Shown here piece by piece: positions 36,688-46,657 of a stretch of 64,000 nt of DNA (the first letter of the stretch is position 1; each line of letters begins with the position of its first letter). Below the pieces are notes generated by a model. The model had not been told where the DNA came from and did not search any database. It saw nothing but the letters and a program-made list of their open reading frames with translations. The stretch covers positions 124,001 through 188,000 of the forward strand of contig JACKLA010000003.1 in NCBI GenBank assembly GCA_024236155.1, written 5' to 3'. The DNA comes from Sphingomonadaceae bacterium (GTDB lineage Bacteria; Pseudomonadota; Alphaproteobacteria; Sphingomonadales; Sphingomonadaceae). Made by a program: the position numbers and the translations under genes.

Positions 36688-37287
36688 ATGATCCTCGTCA
36701 TCGACAATTACGACAGCTTTACCTTCAACCTGGTCCATTACCTGATGGAGCTGGGCGCAGAGGTGCGGGTCGAGCGCAATGATGCGATCAGCGCGGGACA
36801 GGCCATTTCGAGCGGGGCCAGCGGATTCCTGATCTCGCCCGGCCCCTGCACACCGAACGAAGCAGGTATCAGCCTCGATCTGGTCGCGGCCTGCGCCGAT
36901 GCGGGCAAGCCACTGCTGGGCGTGTGCCTTGGACATCAATCCATCGGGCAGCATTTCGGCGGACGGGTGACGCGTGGCGGCCTGATGCATGGCAAGACCT
37001 CGCCGGTCGATCACGACGGCACCGGGGTGTTTGCAGGACTCCCCTCGCCCTACACCGCCACCCGCTATCATTCGCTGATCGTCGAGGACATTCCCGATGA
37101 CCTGGTGGTCAATGCCACCAGTGAAACACCGGGTCTCGACGGCACGGCCGTCATGGGATTCCGCCATTGCGAACTGCCGATCCATGGCGTGCAGTTCCAC
37201 CCGGAAAGCATCGCAACCGAGCACGGCCATGCATTGCTCGCCAATTTCCTGCGCATCTGCGGCATCGAAGCGAGGGAAATCGCATGA
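36688..37287 (+). CDS. trpG: Anthranilate synthase component II (glutamine amidotransferase)
   Basis: 199 residues from the ATG at 36688. [19 protein letters not shown] is the standard start. The nucleophile is in [10 protein letters not shown] (C80), and the His/Glu pair in GVQFHPESI (H170, E172). Releases ammonia from glutamine for TrpE. Related PabA cannot be fully excluded, but the neighbouring trpD and trpE support TrpG; one protein often serves both. The stop overlaps the trpD ATG by 4 nt. Confidence 0.95.
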   Translation: MILVIDNYDSFTFNLVHYLMELGAEVRVERNDAISAGQAISSGASGFLISPGPCTPNEAGISLDLVAACADAGKPLLGVCLGHQSIGQHFGGRVTRGGLMHGKTSPVDHDGTGVFAGLPSPYTATRYHSLIVEDIPDDLVVNATSETPGLDGTAVMGFRHCELPIHGVQFHPESIATEHGHALLANFLRICGIEAREIA

Positions 37288-38276
37288 AACACCTCCCTCT
37301 CGCCGTCCCGCATATGAGCGAGGCCGAGGCCGAGGAAGTCTTCGGCTGGATACTCGATGGTGAAGCCAGCGACGAGGAGATCGCACGTTTCCTGCTGGCG
37401 ATGACCGAACGCAGCGAAACTGCGGATGAAATCGCCGGTGCGGCCCGTGCATTGCGTGCGCGCTATATCCCGGTTGCCGGGCCGGACAATGCAATCGACG
37501 TGTGCGGCACGGGCGGTGACGGGCACCACACGCTCAACGTATCGACCGCCGTGGGACTGGTCGTCGCAGCCTGCGGGGTACCTGTCGCACGGCATGGCAA
37601 CCGGGCGATCTCCTCACTTTCCGGGGTGGCGGACACCCTTGAAGTGCTCGGCCTCGATATGGCGGCCGCCGGGCGGACTGCGGAAAAGACGCTGGCCGAA
37701 ATCGGCATCTGTTTCCTCTTCGCGCCCAACCATCACCCGGCGATGGGGCGCATCCAACCGATCCGCAAGAAACTGGGCCGCCGGACGATCTTCAACCTGA
37801 TGGGACCACTGTCCAATCCGGTTGGCGTGAAGCGCCAGCTGATCGGTATTGCGCGGCCCGGCTATGTCTCGATCTATGGCGATGCCACGGCGCGGCTTGG
37901 TACCGAACGCACATTCATCGTGTCGGGCGATGAGGGGCTGGACGAACTGAGCCTTGCCGGGGGCAACGAGCTGGCAGATGTGACCGGCCACGAGTTCGCC
38001 ATGCGGCGGGTCGATGCGAGCATGGCCGGGCTGCAGCACGCGCCGGTCGAGGCCATCCGTGGTGGCGATCCGCAGCATAACGCCAGGGCCCTGGCAGCCT
38101 TGCTCGACGGGACGCCCGGCCCATACCGCGATGCCGTGGCGTTCAACTCGGCAGCTGCACTGATCGTCGCCGGCAAGGCATCCGATTGGGAGGATGGCGC
38201 CGCCATTGCAGCCGATGCGATCGATAGCGGCGATGCCAGACACTTGTTGTCGCGCTGGATCGAGATGGCGAAGTAG
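37284..38276 (+). CDS. trpD: Anthranilate phosphoribosyltransferase
   Basis: 330 residues from the ATG at 37284 (ATGA overlap with trpG). Transfers phosphoribosyl to anthranilate. Motifs: [48 protein letters not shown] and [10 protein letters not shown]. Length fits. trpC follows after 4 nt, making trpG-trpD-trpC one translation-coupled block. Confidence 0.98.
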   Translation: MKHLPLAVPHMSEAEAEEVFGWILDGEASDEEIARFLLAMTERSETADEIAGAARALRARYIPVAGPDNAIDVCGTGGDGHHTLNVSTAVGLVVAACGVPVARHGNRAISSLSGVADTLEVLGLDMAAAGRTAEKTLAEIGICFLFAPNHHPAMGRIQPIRKKLGRRTIFNLMGPLSNPVGVKRQLIGIARPGYVSIYGDATARLGTERTFIVSGDEGLDELSLAGGNELADVTGHEFAMRRVDASMAGLQHAPVEAIRGGDPQHNARALAALLDGTPGPYRDAVAFNSAAALIVAGKASDWEDGAAIAADAIDSGDARHLLSRWIEMAK

Positions 38277-38280
38277 GCCG

Positions 38281-39066
38281 GTGAACAAGCTCGACGAAAT
38301 CTGCGCCACCAAGCGAGAGGAAGTTGCCGCCCGCAAGGCGCTGGCCACGCTTGCCGATCTCGAAGCGCGCGCAAGCGAACAGACGGCGCCGCGTGGTTTT
38401 CGCGCCGCACTCGAAACAAGGGCGCAGGGCGGCTTCGCACTGATCGCGGAAATCAAGAAAGCATCGCCCTCCAAGGGCCTGATCCGTGCCAACTTTCATC
38501 CTCGCCAGCATGCAATCGATTATGAGAAGGGCGGCGCGGCCTGTCTCTCGGTCCTGACCGATGCGCCCTATTTCCAGGGTCATGAGGATTTCCTGATCGA
38601 AGCCCGCGCCAGCTGTGCGCTTCCCGTGCTGCGCAAGGATTTCATGGTCGACCCGTGGCAGGTCGCCGAAGCACGCAGCATCGGGGCCGACGCAATCCTG
38701 ATTATCGTCGCCGCGCTCGACGATGGTGCCATGACGGAAATCGAAGCCGCCGCGATCGAACGCGGGATGGACGTGCTGGTCGAAGTCCATGACGAGGCCG
38801 AGATGGAACGCGCCGCGCGCCTGCAATCGCGCCTGATCGGGGTGAACAATCGCGACCTGCGCACCTTCACCACCGATCTTGCGACGACCGAGCGATTGTC
38901 TGCCTTCGCGCCGGACGGGACATTGCTGGTCGGGGAAAGCGGGATCAACAGCCACGCCGATTGCCAGCGCCTCTCCAGAAGCGGGGTTCGTGCCTTCCTG
39001 GTGGGTGAAAGCCTGATGCGACAGGACGACGTCGTGGCAGCGACCCGCACACTTCTCGATGGTTAG
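38281..39066 (+). CDS. trpC: Indole-3-glycerol phosphate synthase
   Basis: 261 residues from a GTG 4 nt behind trpD. A TIM-barrel enzyme forming indoleglycerol phosphate from CdRP. Visible motifs: [15 protein letters not shown] (catalytic Glu and Lys), [34 protein letters not shown] and VGESGI. Not fused to trpF. It ends the trp part; moaC starts about 155 nt further on. Confidence 0.97.
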   Translation: MNKLDEICATKREEVAARKALATLADLEARASEQTAPRGFRAALETRAQGGFALIAEIKKASPSKGLIRANFHPRQHAIDYEKGGAACLSVLTDAPYFQGHEDFLIEARASCALPVLRKDFMVDPWQVAEARSIGADAILIIVAALDDGAMTEIEAAAIERGMDVLVEVHDEAEMERAARLQSRLIGVNNRDLRTFTTDLATTERLSAFAPDGTLLVGESGINSHADCQRLSRSGVRAFLVGESLMRQDDVVAATRTLLDG

Positions 39067-39220
39067 CCCTGTCCTACTTTCGCCGCGCTTGGCATAACGC
39101 TGTCATGGCTGCCTGTTCCACCTCGTTTTCCCCTCCCATTTTCACCTGCCTTTCGGCCGGAAGAAATCTTGCCTTTGGACAGTGTTCCACTTGTTCCACA
39201 TGCCCTTCAGGAGCGACGAG

Positions 39221-39697
39221 TTGAGCGGTCTTTCGCATATCGATGCGTCGGGCACGGCGCGGATGGTCGACGTTGGCGGCAAAGTGGATTCGCATCGCGT
39301 CGCGGTGGCCGACGGATTTATCCGCATCGCCGCCGATGCCCTCGCCGCGATCGAGGCCGGCAATGCGCCGAAAGGCGATGTCCTCGGCACAGCCCGCATT
39401 GCCGGGATCATGGCGGCCAAGAAGACCGGCGATCTTATCCCGCTGTGCCATCCACTGGCGCTGGATGCGGTCAATATCGACTTCGCAATCGAAGAGCAGG
39501 GTATTCGCGCGACGGCAACGGCATCGCTGACCGGCAAGACCGGGGTCGAGATGGAGGCGCTGACCGGTGTTTCGGTCGCGCTGCTGACAATCTATGACAT
39601 GGCCAAGGCGCTCGACAAGGCGATGGAGATCGAGAGCGTGCGACTGGTCGCCAAGCGTGGCGGGAAGTCGGGCGACTGGCAACGCGACGATGGGTAG
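39221..39697 (+). CDS. moaC: Cyclic pyranopterin monophosphate synthase
   Basis: 158 residues from a TTG at 39221, chosen because AGGAG (39209-39213) lies 7 nt upstream and this gives the usual MoaC length; the GTG at 39182 would place this site inside the gene. Converts the MoaA product to cPMP in molybdenum cofactor synthesis. Conserved: [43 protein letters not shown] and the catalytic-lysine segment [14 protein letters not shown]. It overlaps moeA by 8 nt. Confidence 0.95.
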   Translation: MSGLSHIDASGTARMVDVGGKVDSHRVAVADGFIRIAADALAAIEAGNAPKGDVLGTARIAGIMAAKKTGDLIPLCHPLALDAVNIDFAIEEQGIRATATASLTGKTGVEMEALTGVSVALLTIYDMAKALDKAMEIESVRLVAKRGGKSGDWQRDDG

Positions 39698-40871
39698 CGG
39701 ATTGCTCGACCTCGGGACTGCGCAGCACGGCCTGCTGCACCTGCTTCCTGCCATGCCGGTCGAACCCGTGAGCGTAGATGATGCGCTGGGTCGCTACTGC
39801 GCAGAGCCCGTCATGGCGCAACGCACGCAGCCACCGGCAGATCTTTCGGCAATGGATGGCTTTGCGGTTGCTGGCGACGGACCATGGACCATTGTCGGCG
39901 AGAGCCGCTGCGGCGCGCCATTCGCTGGCGAACTTGCGCCCAACGAGGCCACGTTTGTATCGACCGGAGCGGTCATGCCCGGCGGCGCGGATGCGGTGCT
40001 GATCAAGGAAAACGCCGAAGTCGAGGGGCGCAATCTTTCCGCTACGACTCCGCCTGCAAGCGGCAGGCACATTCGCCGCGAAGGCTTCGATTTCCGCTCG
40101 GGCGATGAGATACTGCCTGCAGGAGCGAGGATTGGCGCAGCCGAGCTCGCCCTGCTGCTCGGTGGCGGATGCCGGACAATGGTCACCGCGCGCAAGCCGC
40201 AGCTCGCTATATTCGAAACCGGCGACGAGTTGCTCATCGACCCCAAGGGCGATGCAACCTCGGCGATCCCGGCCAGCAATGGCGCGATGCTTGCCGCGAT
40301 GTGCGCGGGGGAGCCATGCATTGCTCGCCGACATGCGCCATTGCCCGACAGGCTGGATGACATCGCCAGCGCCTTGCAGGCGGCCAATGAAGCGGATCTT
40401 GTCGTGATCAGCGGCGGCGCATCGGTGGGCGACCATGACCTTGTCCGGCCCGCACTGGAACGGATCGGTGCGAAAATTGCCTTCTGGAAGGTGGCGATGA
40501 AGCCGGGCAAGCCGCTGATGGTGGCAACGCGCGGGTCTCAGGTCATTCTCGGCCTGCCGGGCAATCCGGTCAGCAGCTTTGTCACCGGTATGCTGTTCAT
40601 GCTGCCCGCCGTTCGCAGGCTGTGCGGCAGCGCCAACCCGATGCCGGTGAAACTGCCGGTTTTCGCAGCGGAAGACCTGCCGCCTGTCGGCACGCGCATG
40701 GAATTCCTGCGCGGGACGATCGATGCCGACGGAGGCCGCCCCCTTCTCCAGCAAGACAGCAGCGGGCTAGGCGCGCTAGCCCAGGCCAACTGCCTGATCG
40801 AGCGTCCTGCTGGGTGCGCCGGGGTCAAAGCGGGAACAGTTGTTCCGGTTTATCTGCTCGGAAATGGCTGA
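39690..40871 (+). CDS. moeA: Molybdopterin molybdenumtransferase
   Basis: 393 residues from the ATG at 39690, overlapping the moaC end by 8 nt. Inserts molybdate into adenylylated molybdopterin. Motifs: [55 protein letters not shown] and [12 protein letters not shown]. Full length. No moaA, mogA or molybdoenzyme gene is nearby in the window. lexA follows after an SOS operator region. Confidence 0.97.
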   Translation: MGSGLLDLGTAQHGLLHLLPAMPVEPVSVDDALGRYCAEPVMAQRTQPPADLSAMDGFAVAGDGPWTIVGESRCGAPFAGELAPNEATFVSTGAVMPGGADAVLIKENAEVEGRNLSATTPPASGRHIRREGFDFRSGDEILPAGARIGAAELALLLGGGCRTMVTARKPQLAIFETGDELLIDPKGDATSAIPASNGAMLAAMCAGEPCIARRHAPLPDRLDDIASALQAANEADLVVISGGASVGDHDLVRPALERIGAKIAFWKVAMKPGKPLMVATRGSQVILGLPGNPVSSFVTGMLFMLPAVRRLCGSANPMPVKLPVFAAEDLPPVGTRMEFLRGTIDADGGRPLLQQDSSGLGALAQANCLIERPAGCAGVKAGTVVPVYLLGNG

Positions 40872-40904
40872 ACCGCTTGACGAAGCAAAAAAGGTTGCCT
40901 AATT

Positions 40905-40919
40905 GTTCCACATTCGTTC
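40905..40919 (+). promoter_or_regulatory. LexA operator (SOS box) in front of lexA
   Basis: GTTCCACATTCGTTC matches the alphaproteobacterial SOS box GTTC-N7-GTTC exactly. It lies 43 bp before the lexA ATG. TTGACG at 40877-40882 can serve as -35, and CCTAAT or TAATTG around 40898-40905 as -10, so a bound LexA would cover the promoter's downstream edge. This fits autorepression of lexA. Confidence 0.85.
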
Positions 40920-40962
40920 GCATCGCGGGCGAGATGGAACAGGCGGCCAGGGAGCTTACGCC

Positions 40963-41649
40963 ATGCTGACCAAAAAGCAGCACGAATTGATTCGCTTCAT
41001 CCACCAGCGGTTGGAAGAAACAGGGATTTCCCCTTCATTCGAAGAAATGAAGGAGGCGCTCGACCTCAAGAGCAAGTCGGGTGTGCACCGGTTGATTTCG
41101 GCGCTCGAGGAACGCGGATTCATCCGCCGCCTGCCCAATCGTGCACGCGCGCTCGAAGTGCTCAAACAGCCTGAAGACGCCCTGCCCGGTTCGGCGCGTG
41201 CCGCCGCTAACGATGTGGTTGGCAAGGCAACCGGCGCACCGACCATGGCACCGGAACCTGCGAACGATGTAATCGAAATCCCGCTGCATGGCCGGATTGC
41301 CGCCGGTATGCCGATCGAGGCATTGGAAGGCCAGTCGAGCCTGCCGGTTCCCGCAGCCCTGCTTGGGCCGGGTGAGCATTTCGCGCTCGAGGTTTCGGGC
41401 GATTCGATGATCGAAGCCGGTATCTTCGATGGCGACTTCGCCCTGATCCGTCGGACCGATACTGCGCGCGATGGCGAAATCATCGTTGCTCTCGTGGACA
41501 ATGAGGAAGCGACGCTCAAATACCTCCACAAGGATGGCGGCATGGTTCGTCTCGATCCGGCAAATTCGAGCTATGAGGCGCAGGTCTATCAGCCGGGCCG
41601 GGTGCAGGTTCAGGGCAAGCTTGCAGGGCTGCTGCGCCGATACCACTGA
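40963..41649 (+). CDS. lexA: SOS response repressor LexA
   Basis: 228 residues from the ATG at 40963 with AGGGAG upstream. The N-terminal winged helix has [29 protein letters not shown] and [27 protein letters not shown]. The self-cleavage site is Ala114-Gly115 in [11 protein letters not shown], with catalytic Ser148 ([10 protein letters not shown]) and Lys186 (EATLKYL). The linker is longer than in E. coli (202 residues), as is usual in alphaproteobacteria. A perfect operator lies upstream. Confidence 0.98.
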   Translation: MLTKKQHELIRFIHQRLEETGISPSFEEMKEALDLKSKSGVHRLISALEERGFIRRLPNRARALEVLKQPEDALPGSARAAANDVVGKATGAPTMAPEPANDVIEIPLHGRIAAGMPIEALEGQSSLPVPAALLGPGEHFALEVSGDSMIEAGIFDGDFALIRRTDTARDGEIIVALVDNEEATLKYLHKDGGMVRLDPANSSYEAQVYQPGRVQVQGKLAGLLRRYH

Positions 41650-41684
41650 TTATTGCGGCAATCGGGCTGTGGTGAGCGGGATGG

Positions 41685-43865
41685 CTAGTCCCGCTTGCCG
41701 CGCCACCAGCCATGCTCGCCCTGCCCTTCGGCAACGGTGGTGTAGTGCGCGTTCGACAGGTCGATGGCGAGGCCGCCGGTCCGGTCGAGCAAGCGCCTGT
41801 CCGCCTTGAGCCAGCGGGGGCTGCAACTGCGCGGCAGGTAACGATCGGCAATGACAATGTCCGACCGTTCGCAGGCCGCAGCCAAGACACGCTCTTCGAC
41901 GATGTCACGGCTGCGCGACATCAGCAGGCTCCAGCTTCGCCCGCCACGTTCGAGGTCGATCACGCAGAAATCACGGCTGCACTGCGCCCCCGGCCAGTCG
42001 GCAAGCGCAATCGGCTCTCCCTCGACTCCGGCGAGTTCGAGAAGATTGTCCTTCGCGTAGTCGCTGCGGCTCTCGCGCAGCACCAGCAAGGTGTCTCCCT
42101 CACCCGCGATGCCGACATGCCGGCCATCGCCAGACACCAGCACGTCCGGAACCGGCTTCACCAGCAGCAGGATCGTCGCAACAGCCCATGGAACAAGACC
42201 CAACAACCTCACCCTGCCCCGCCACAGCGCCATCCACAGCCCGCCCGCGACATAGATGGCGAAGAGGCCCGCTCCCATCTCCGGCGTCAGCTTCACCGCA
42301 CCCGGCTGCGCCGAAGTCCAGTGGGCAATGCCGAGCAACAGCTCGAGCGACTTGCCCGCTAGCCACCATGCGGGACTGCCCAGCCCTACCATATCGAGCG
42401 CGAGCGCCAGAGCGATCAGCGGCATGGAAACGAACGTCACCAGCGGAATGGCGATGACATTGGCAAAGGCACCATACACACCCGCTCGATGGAAGTGGAA
42501 CAGCACGATCGGCATCAGCGCGATCTCGATCACCAGCCCTGTCACCAACAGCATGAGCGCGCGGCGAGACATTCTTGCCAACCAGCTTTCCTCGCGCACC
42601 GCCAGAAACGCCTTTACCGGCGCCGCATTGTGCAATGCCACGATCGACAGCACGGCTGCAAAACTCATCTGGAAACTCGGCCCGACCAGAGATTCCGGCC
42701 ACAACAGCAAAACAAAAAATGCGGCTGCAGCAACCATGCGCATAGACAGTGCCTCTCGGCCCAATGCCAGTGCGGTCAGGACCAGTACGGCGCCCACACA
42801 GCTGCGCACCGTTGGCACCTCCGCCCCTGTAAGAAGCGTGTATCCGATACCCGCAAGCGCGCCGATGGCGGCGGCCACGAGCGGTAGTCTCACCCGCAGC
42901 GCGATCCGTGGCCACAACGCCAGCAGCTTGAGGGCAAGGAAATACGCTGCCGCTATCACCGCACTGACATGCAGCCCGCTGATCGATAGCAGGTGCGTCA
43001 GCCCTGCATCGCGCATCGCCTCTTCGTCGGCCTCGGAAATGCCGCCACGATCCCCGCTGGCAAAAGCTGCGGCAATCGTGCCCGGCGAACCACCGAGCTG
43101 CCCTCTCACATGCGTTGCGAGCCTGCGCTGCAATGGTGCCAGGCCGGCGGATGTGCTGGCGGGTTCGACGATCTCGATATCGCCCAGGACCGATCCTGTT
43201 GCGGAAAGTCCCTGGAACCAAGCGGTCCGCGCGAAGTCATAGCCGCCCGGCAGCATGGGCGGTGCAGGCGGCATGAGCCGGGTCCTGAGCCGGATTATGG
43301 CCCCTTCCCGCAAACCGTTGTCATCGTTTGCAACCGGCACATTGACCTGGATTTTGCGCGAGACACCGCTTTCGGCATCGCGCATGGCCAGTACCAGCCT
43401 GACCCGCTCCTGCGCTGGCTGCTCTTCGCGCTGCAATATCCGCGCATCGATCTGGTGGACCTGCGGGTATGGCAGGGGTTCGGCACCGACTATGGCAGAC
43501 CGCGCCCAAACCAGCAGGATCCCCGCTGCCAGCAATATTCCCAGCACGACGAGCGCCTTTCTGAGTTCCGGTGTCCGCCCGTCAGCCGGGATCAGCGATG
43601 CGGCTGCGACTGCAACAAGCGTCGATACGCCAATCGCGGCACACCATTGCCATGGCGTATCGAGTACAAACCAGAGTGCTATCCCTACAGCAAAAACGAC
43701 CGCCAGCCACGGCCCGCGATCAAACCCGCTATTGGCCAGAAAACTATCGATTTGCGCCGTTACACTGGACAAGTGCAATGCTCTGCGCCATCTGCGCTGC
43801 ACTGCAACATCGCCGCAATCGGTATCTTCGCCGACCGGCACCACGGGCGCATCCTGCGTCGCCAT
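41685..43865 (-). CDS. ComEC/Rec2-family DNA uptake channel protein
   Basis: 726 residues from the ATG at 43865; a start 23 codons upstream would overlap gltX. An N-terminal DUF4131-like part with membrane helices (about 45-125), then the Competence domain with the hallmark [16 protein letters not shown] and about eight more helices, and a soluble C-terminal part of about 150 residues. ComEC forms the inner-membrane channel for single-stranded DNA in transformation. The C-terminal part does not show the HxHxDH metal site of the usual metallo-beta-lactamase domain. The start lies 28 bp from the divergent gltX start. Confidence 0.88.
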   Translation of the reverse strand: MATQDAPVVPVGEDTDCGDVAVQRRWRRALHLSSVTAQIDSFLANSGFDRGPWLAVVFAVGIALWFVLDTPWQWCAAIGVSTLVAVAAASLIPADGRTPELRKALVVLGILLAAGILLVWARSAIVGAEPLPYPQVHQIDARILQREEQPAQERVRLVLAMRDAESGVSRKIQVNVPVANDDNGLREGAIIRLRTRLMPPAPPMLPGGYDFARTAWFQGLSATGSVLGDIEIVEPASTSAGLAPLQRRLATHVRGQLGGSPGTIAAAFASGDRGGISEADEEAMRDAGLTHLLSISGLHVSAVIAAAYFLALKLLALWPRIALRVRLPLVAAAIGALAGIGYTLLTGAEVPTVRSCVGAVLVLTALALGREALSMRMVAAAAFFVLLLWPESLVGPSFQMSFAAVLSIVALHNAAPVKAFLAVREESWLARMSRRALMLLVTGLVIEIALMPIVLFHFHRAGVYGAFANVIAIPLVTFVSMPLIALALALDMVGLGSPAWWLAGKSLELLLGIAHWTSAQPGAVKLTPEMGAGLFAIYVAGGLWMALWRGRVRLLGLVPWAVATILLLVKPVPDVLVSGDGRHVGIAGEGDTLLVLRESRSDYAKDNLLELAGVEGEPIALADWPGAQCSRDFCVIDLERGGRSWSLLMSRSRDIVEERVLAAACERSDIVIADRYLPRSCSPRWLKADRRLLDRTGGLAIDLSNAHYTTVAEGQGEHGWWRGKRD

Positions 43866-43893
43866 GCAAGTGATTGAAAGGAAACGGGACGAG

Positions 43894-45318
43894 ATGGCAA
43901 GCGATAGCGGAATTGATCGCGAAAAAGTGGTCACGCGCTTCGCACCGTCACCGACCGGTTACCTGCATCTCGGCGGTGCCCGTACCGCACTGTTCAACTG
44001 GCTGTTTGCGCGCCATCATGGCGGCACTGCGCTGCTTCGTATCGAGGATACCGATCGCAAGCGGTCGACTCAGGACGCAATCGACAAGATTATCGAGGGC
44101 CTTGACTGGCTTGGTCTTGAGTATGACGAGCCGCCCGTGTTCCAGTCGCAGCGTGCCGACCGGCACCGCGAAGTGGCGCTCAAACTGCTCGAAGGCGGTC
44201 ATGCGTATAAATGCTATGCCACGCCGGAAGAACTCGAAGAAATGCGGGCGCAGCAACGCGCCAACAAACAGCCGATGCGTTATGACGGGCGCTGGCGCGA
44301 CTGCGACCCTTCGGCTGCACAGGAAGGCGAACCCTACGTAGTCCGGCTTATAACGCCCAACGAGGGCGAAACCGTCATTGACGATGCCGTGCAGGGTCAG
44401 GTGCGCGTCGCCAATGCCGAGATCGACGACTATGTCCTGCTCCGCGCAGACGGCACACCAACCTATATGCTGGCAGTGGTCGTCGATGACCACGACATGG
44501 GCTGCACCCATATCATCCGCGGCGACGACCATCTAAACAATGCCTTTCGCCAGTTGCCGATCATCAAGGCCATGGATGAAATCGAAGGTGGCTGGCCGGT
44601 GCCGGTTTACGCGCACGTCCCACTGATCCACGGTCAGGATGGGGCCAAGCTGTCCAAACGCCATGGCGCGGTGGGTGTCGAAGCCTATCGCGACGAGCTG
44701 GGCGTGCTGCCCGAAGCACTGTTCAACTACCTGATCCGGCTTGGCTGGGGGCACGGCGACAAGGAAGAATTCACCCGCGACGAAGCCGTGGAACTGTTCG
44801 ATCTCGCCGGGGTCGGCAAAAGCGCCTCGCGCTTCGATCTCAAGAAACTGCTGAACCTCAATGGCCACCATATCCGCGAGGCGGACGACCGCCGCCTGGC
44901 CGAGCTGGTCGCCCCGGCGATCGAGGGCGAAGTCGATATCGACCTCCTGGCCGAGGCGATGCCCGTACTCAAGGTTCGCGCGAAGGATACGCATGAGCTG
45001 GCCGAAGGTGCAGCCTTCCTGTTCAAGCGGCGCCCCCTCGAAATGACCGAGAAGGCAGCGGGATTGCTCGATGACGATGCCCGCAAGCGGCTTTCCCTTG
45101 TCTCAGCGCGTCTCAAGGGGGAAAACAACTGGACATTGGAGGCTCTCGAAGCCACTACCAAATCGCTCGCCGAAGAGCTCGAACTGGGCCTCGGCAAGCT
45201 TGCGCAGCCGCTTCGCGCTGCGTTGACGGGGACAACAACTTCCCCTGGAATTTTCGATGTGCTGGTCCTGCTTGGCAGGGAGGAGTCGCTGGCGCGGATT
45301 GACGCGCAGGCGGCTTGA
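43894..45318 (+). CDS. gltX: Glutamate--tRNA ligase
   Basis: 474 residues from the ATG at 43894, with GGGACGAG upstream; a further ATG at 43864 overlaps comEC's start and is less likely. Class I synthetase: [23 protein letters not shown] carries the HIGH-type motif, and [11 protein letters not shown] the KMSKS-type loop. Some bacteria have two GltX proteins of which one mischarges tRNA-Gln; the sequence alone does not settle that. gltA follows after 35 nt. Confidence 0.97.
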   Translation: MASDSGIDREKVVTRFAPSPTGYLHLGGARTALFNWLFARHHGGTALLRIEDTDRKRSTQDAIDKIIEGLDWLGLEYDEPPVFQSQRADRHREVALKLLEGGHAYKCYATPEELEEMRAQQRANKQPMRYDGRWRDCDPSAAQEGEPYVVRLITPNEGETVIDDAVQGQVRVANAEIDDYVLLRADGTPTYMLAVVVDDHDMGCTHIIRGDDHLNNAFRQLPIIKAMDEIEGGWPVPVYAHVPLIHGQDGAKLSKRHGAVGVEAYRDELGVLPEALFNYLIRLGWGHGDKEEFTRDEAVELFDLAGVGKSASRFDLKKLLNLNGHHIREADDRRLAELVAPAIEGEVDIDLLAEAMPVLKVRAKDTHELAEGAAFLFKRRPLEMTEKAAGLLDDDARKRLSLVSARLKGENNWTLEALEATTKSLAEELELGLGKLAQPLRAALTGTTTSPGIFDVLVLLGREESLARIDAQAA

Positions 45319-45353
45319 GCGGGCCCGGGCATACTGACTGAAGGAGAAAACAA

Positions 45354-46640
45354 TTGGCGGACAAGCAGGCGAAGCTCGAAACAGGCGGGCAATCTTTTGA
45401 TTTCCCGGTTCTGCAAGGCAGCGTGGGGCCCGATGTCATCGACATTCGCAAGCTCTATGGCCAGACCGGCCAGTTCACTTTCGATCCCGGTTACAAGTCG
45501 ACTGCGAGCTGCGAGAGCGCGCTGACCTATATCGACGGTGACGAGGGTATCCTGCTTCACCGCGGCTATCCGATCGGCCAGTTGGCCGAACATTCTAGCT
45601 TCATGGAAGTTTCCTACCTCCTGCTCAATGGTGAACTGCCAAAGCAGCAGGAACTGGATGATTTCACCTATACCATTACCCGCCACACCATGGTGCACGA
45701 ACAGTTGATGACCCTGTTCCGTGGTTTCCGGCGCGATGCACACCCGATGGCGGTGATGTGTGGCGTAGTCGGCGCGCTATCGGCTTTCTATCACGACAGC
45801 ACCGATATTTCCGACCCCGAACATCGCAAGATATCAAGCCATCGCCTGATTGCCAAAATGCCGACGATCGCTGCGATGGCATACAAATATGCCATCGGGC
45901 AGCCGTTCCTCTATCCGAAGAACGATCTCAGCTATACCGGCAACTTCCTGCGGATGACCTTCGGTGTCCCGGCTGAAGAGTATGAACTGCACCCGGCTGT
46001 CGAGCGGGCAATGGACCGGATTTTCATCCTCCATGCCGACCACGAACAGAACGCTTCAACCTCAACCGTGCGTCTTGCCGGCTCGTCGGGTGCGAACCCG
46101 TTTGCCTGCATCGCTGCCGGCATTGCCTGCCTGTGGGGTCCGGCGCATGGCGGTGCGAACGAGGCTGCGCTCAACATGCTGCGCGAAATCGGCACGCCGG
46201 ACCGCATCCCGCATTATATCGAACGCGCCAAGGACAAGAACGATCCGTTCCGCCTGATGGGCTTCGGACATCGCGTCTACAAGAATTACGATCCGCGCGC
46301 GACCGTGATGCAGAAGACGGTTCGCGAGGTGTTCGATGCGCTCAAGGTTACCGATCCGGTCTTCGAAACCGCGCTTCGACTCGAGGAAATGGCGCTCAAC
46401 GACGACTATTTCAAAGAGAAAAAGCTGTTCCCGAATGTCGATTTCTACTCGGGCGTCATCCTGTCGGCGATCGGCTTCCCGACCACCATGTTCACCGCAC
46501 TCTTCGCCCTTGCCCGCACCGTGGGTTGGGTCGCGCAGTGGAACGAGATGATTTCGGACCCCGGCCAGGTCATCGGCCGCCCTCGCCAGCTCTATACGGG
46601 GCCGACCGAGCGCGATTACGTTCCTGTCAGCGAGCGATAA
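45354..46640 (+). CDS. gltA: Citrate synthase (type II, hexameric)
   Basis: 428 residues, TTG start with AAGGAG 7 nt upstream. Condenses acetyl-CoA and oxaloacetate at the entry of the TCA cycle. Motifs: [50 protein letters not shown] with the catalytic His, [14 protein letters not shown], and VDFYSGVIL with the catalytic Asp. The N-terminal extension and length fit the NADH-sensitive type II group of Gram-negative bacteria. A strong hairpin follows inside the end of the convergent gene. Confidence 0.98.
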   Translation: MADKQAKLETGGQSFDFPVLQGSVGPDVIDIRKLYGQTGQFTFDPGYKSTASCESALTYIDGDEGILLHRGYPIGQLAEHSSFMEVSYLLLNGELPKQQELDDFTYTITRHTMVHEQLMTLFRGFRRDAHPMAVMCGVVGALSAFYHDSTDISDPEHRKISSHRLIAKMPTIAAMAYKYAIGQPFLYPKNDLSYTGNFLRMTFGVPAEEYELHPAVERAMDRIFILHADHEQNASTSTVRLAGSSGANPFACIAAGIACLWGPAHGGANEAALNMLREIGTPDRIPHYIERAKDKNDPFRLMGFGHRVYKNYDPRATVMQKTVREVFDALKVTDPVFETALRLEEMALNDDYFKEKKLFPNVDFYSGVILSAIGFPTTMFTALFALARTVGWVAQWNEMISDPGQVIGRPRQLYTGPTERDYVPVSER

Positions 46641-46657
46641 GCCATCGCGTCCGGCCG

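Noticed and set aside
39184..39196. GTTC-N5-GTTC in front of moaC considered as an SOS box
   Set aside because: The spacing is 5, not 7; the lexA-type operator needs N7. Probably chance.
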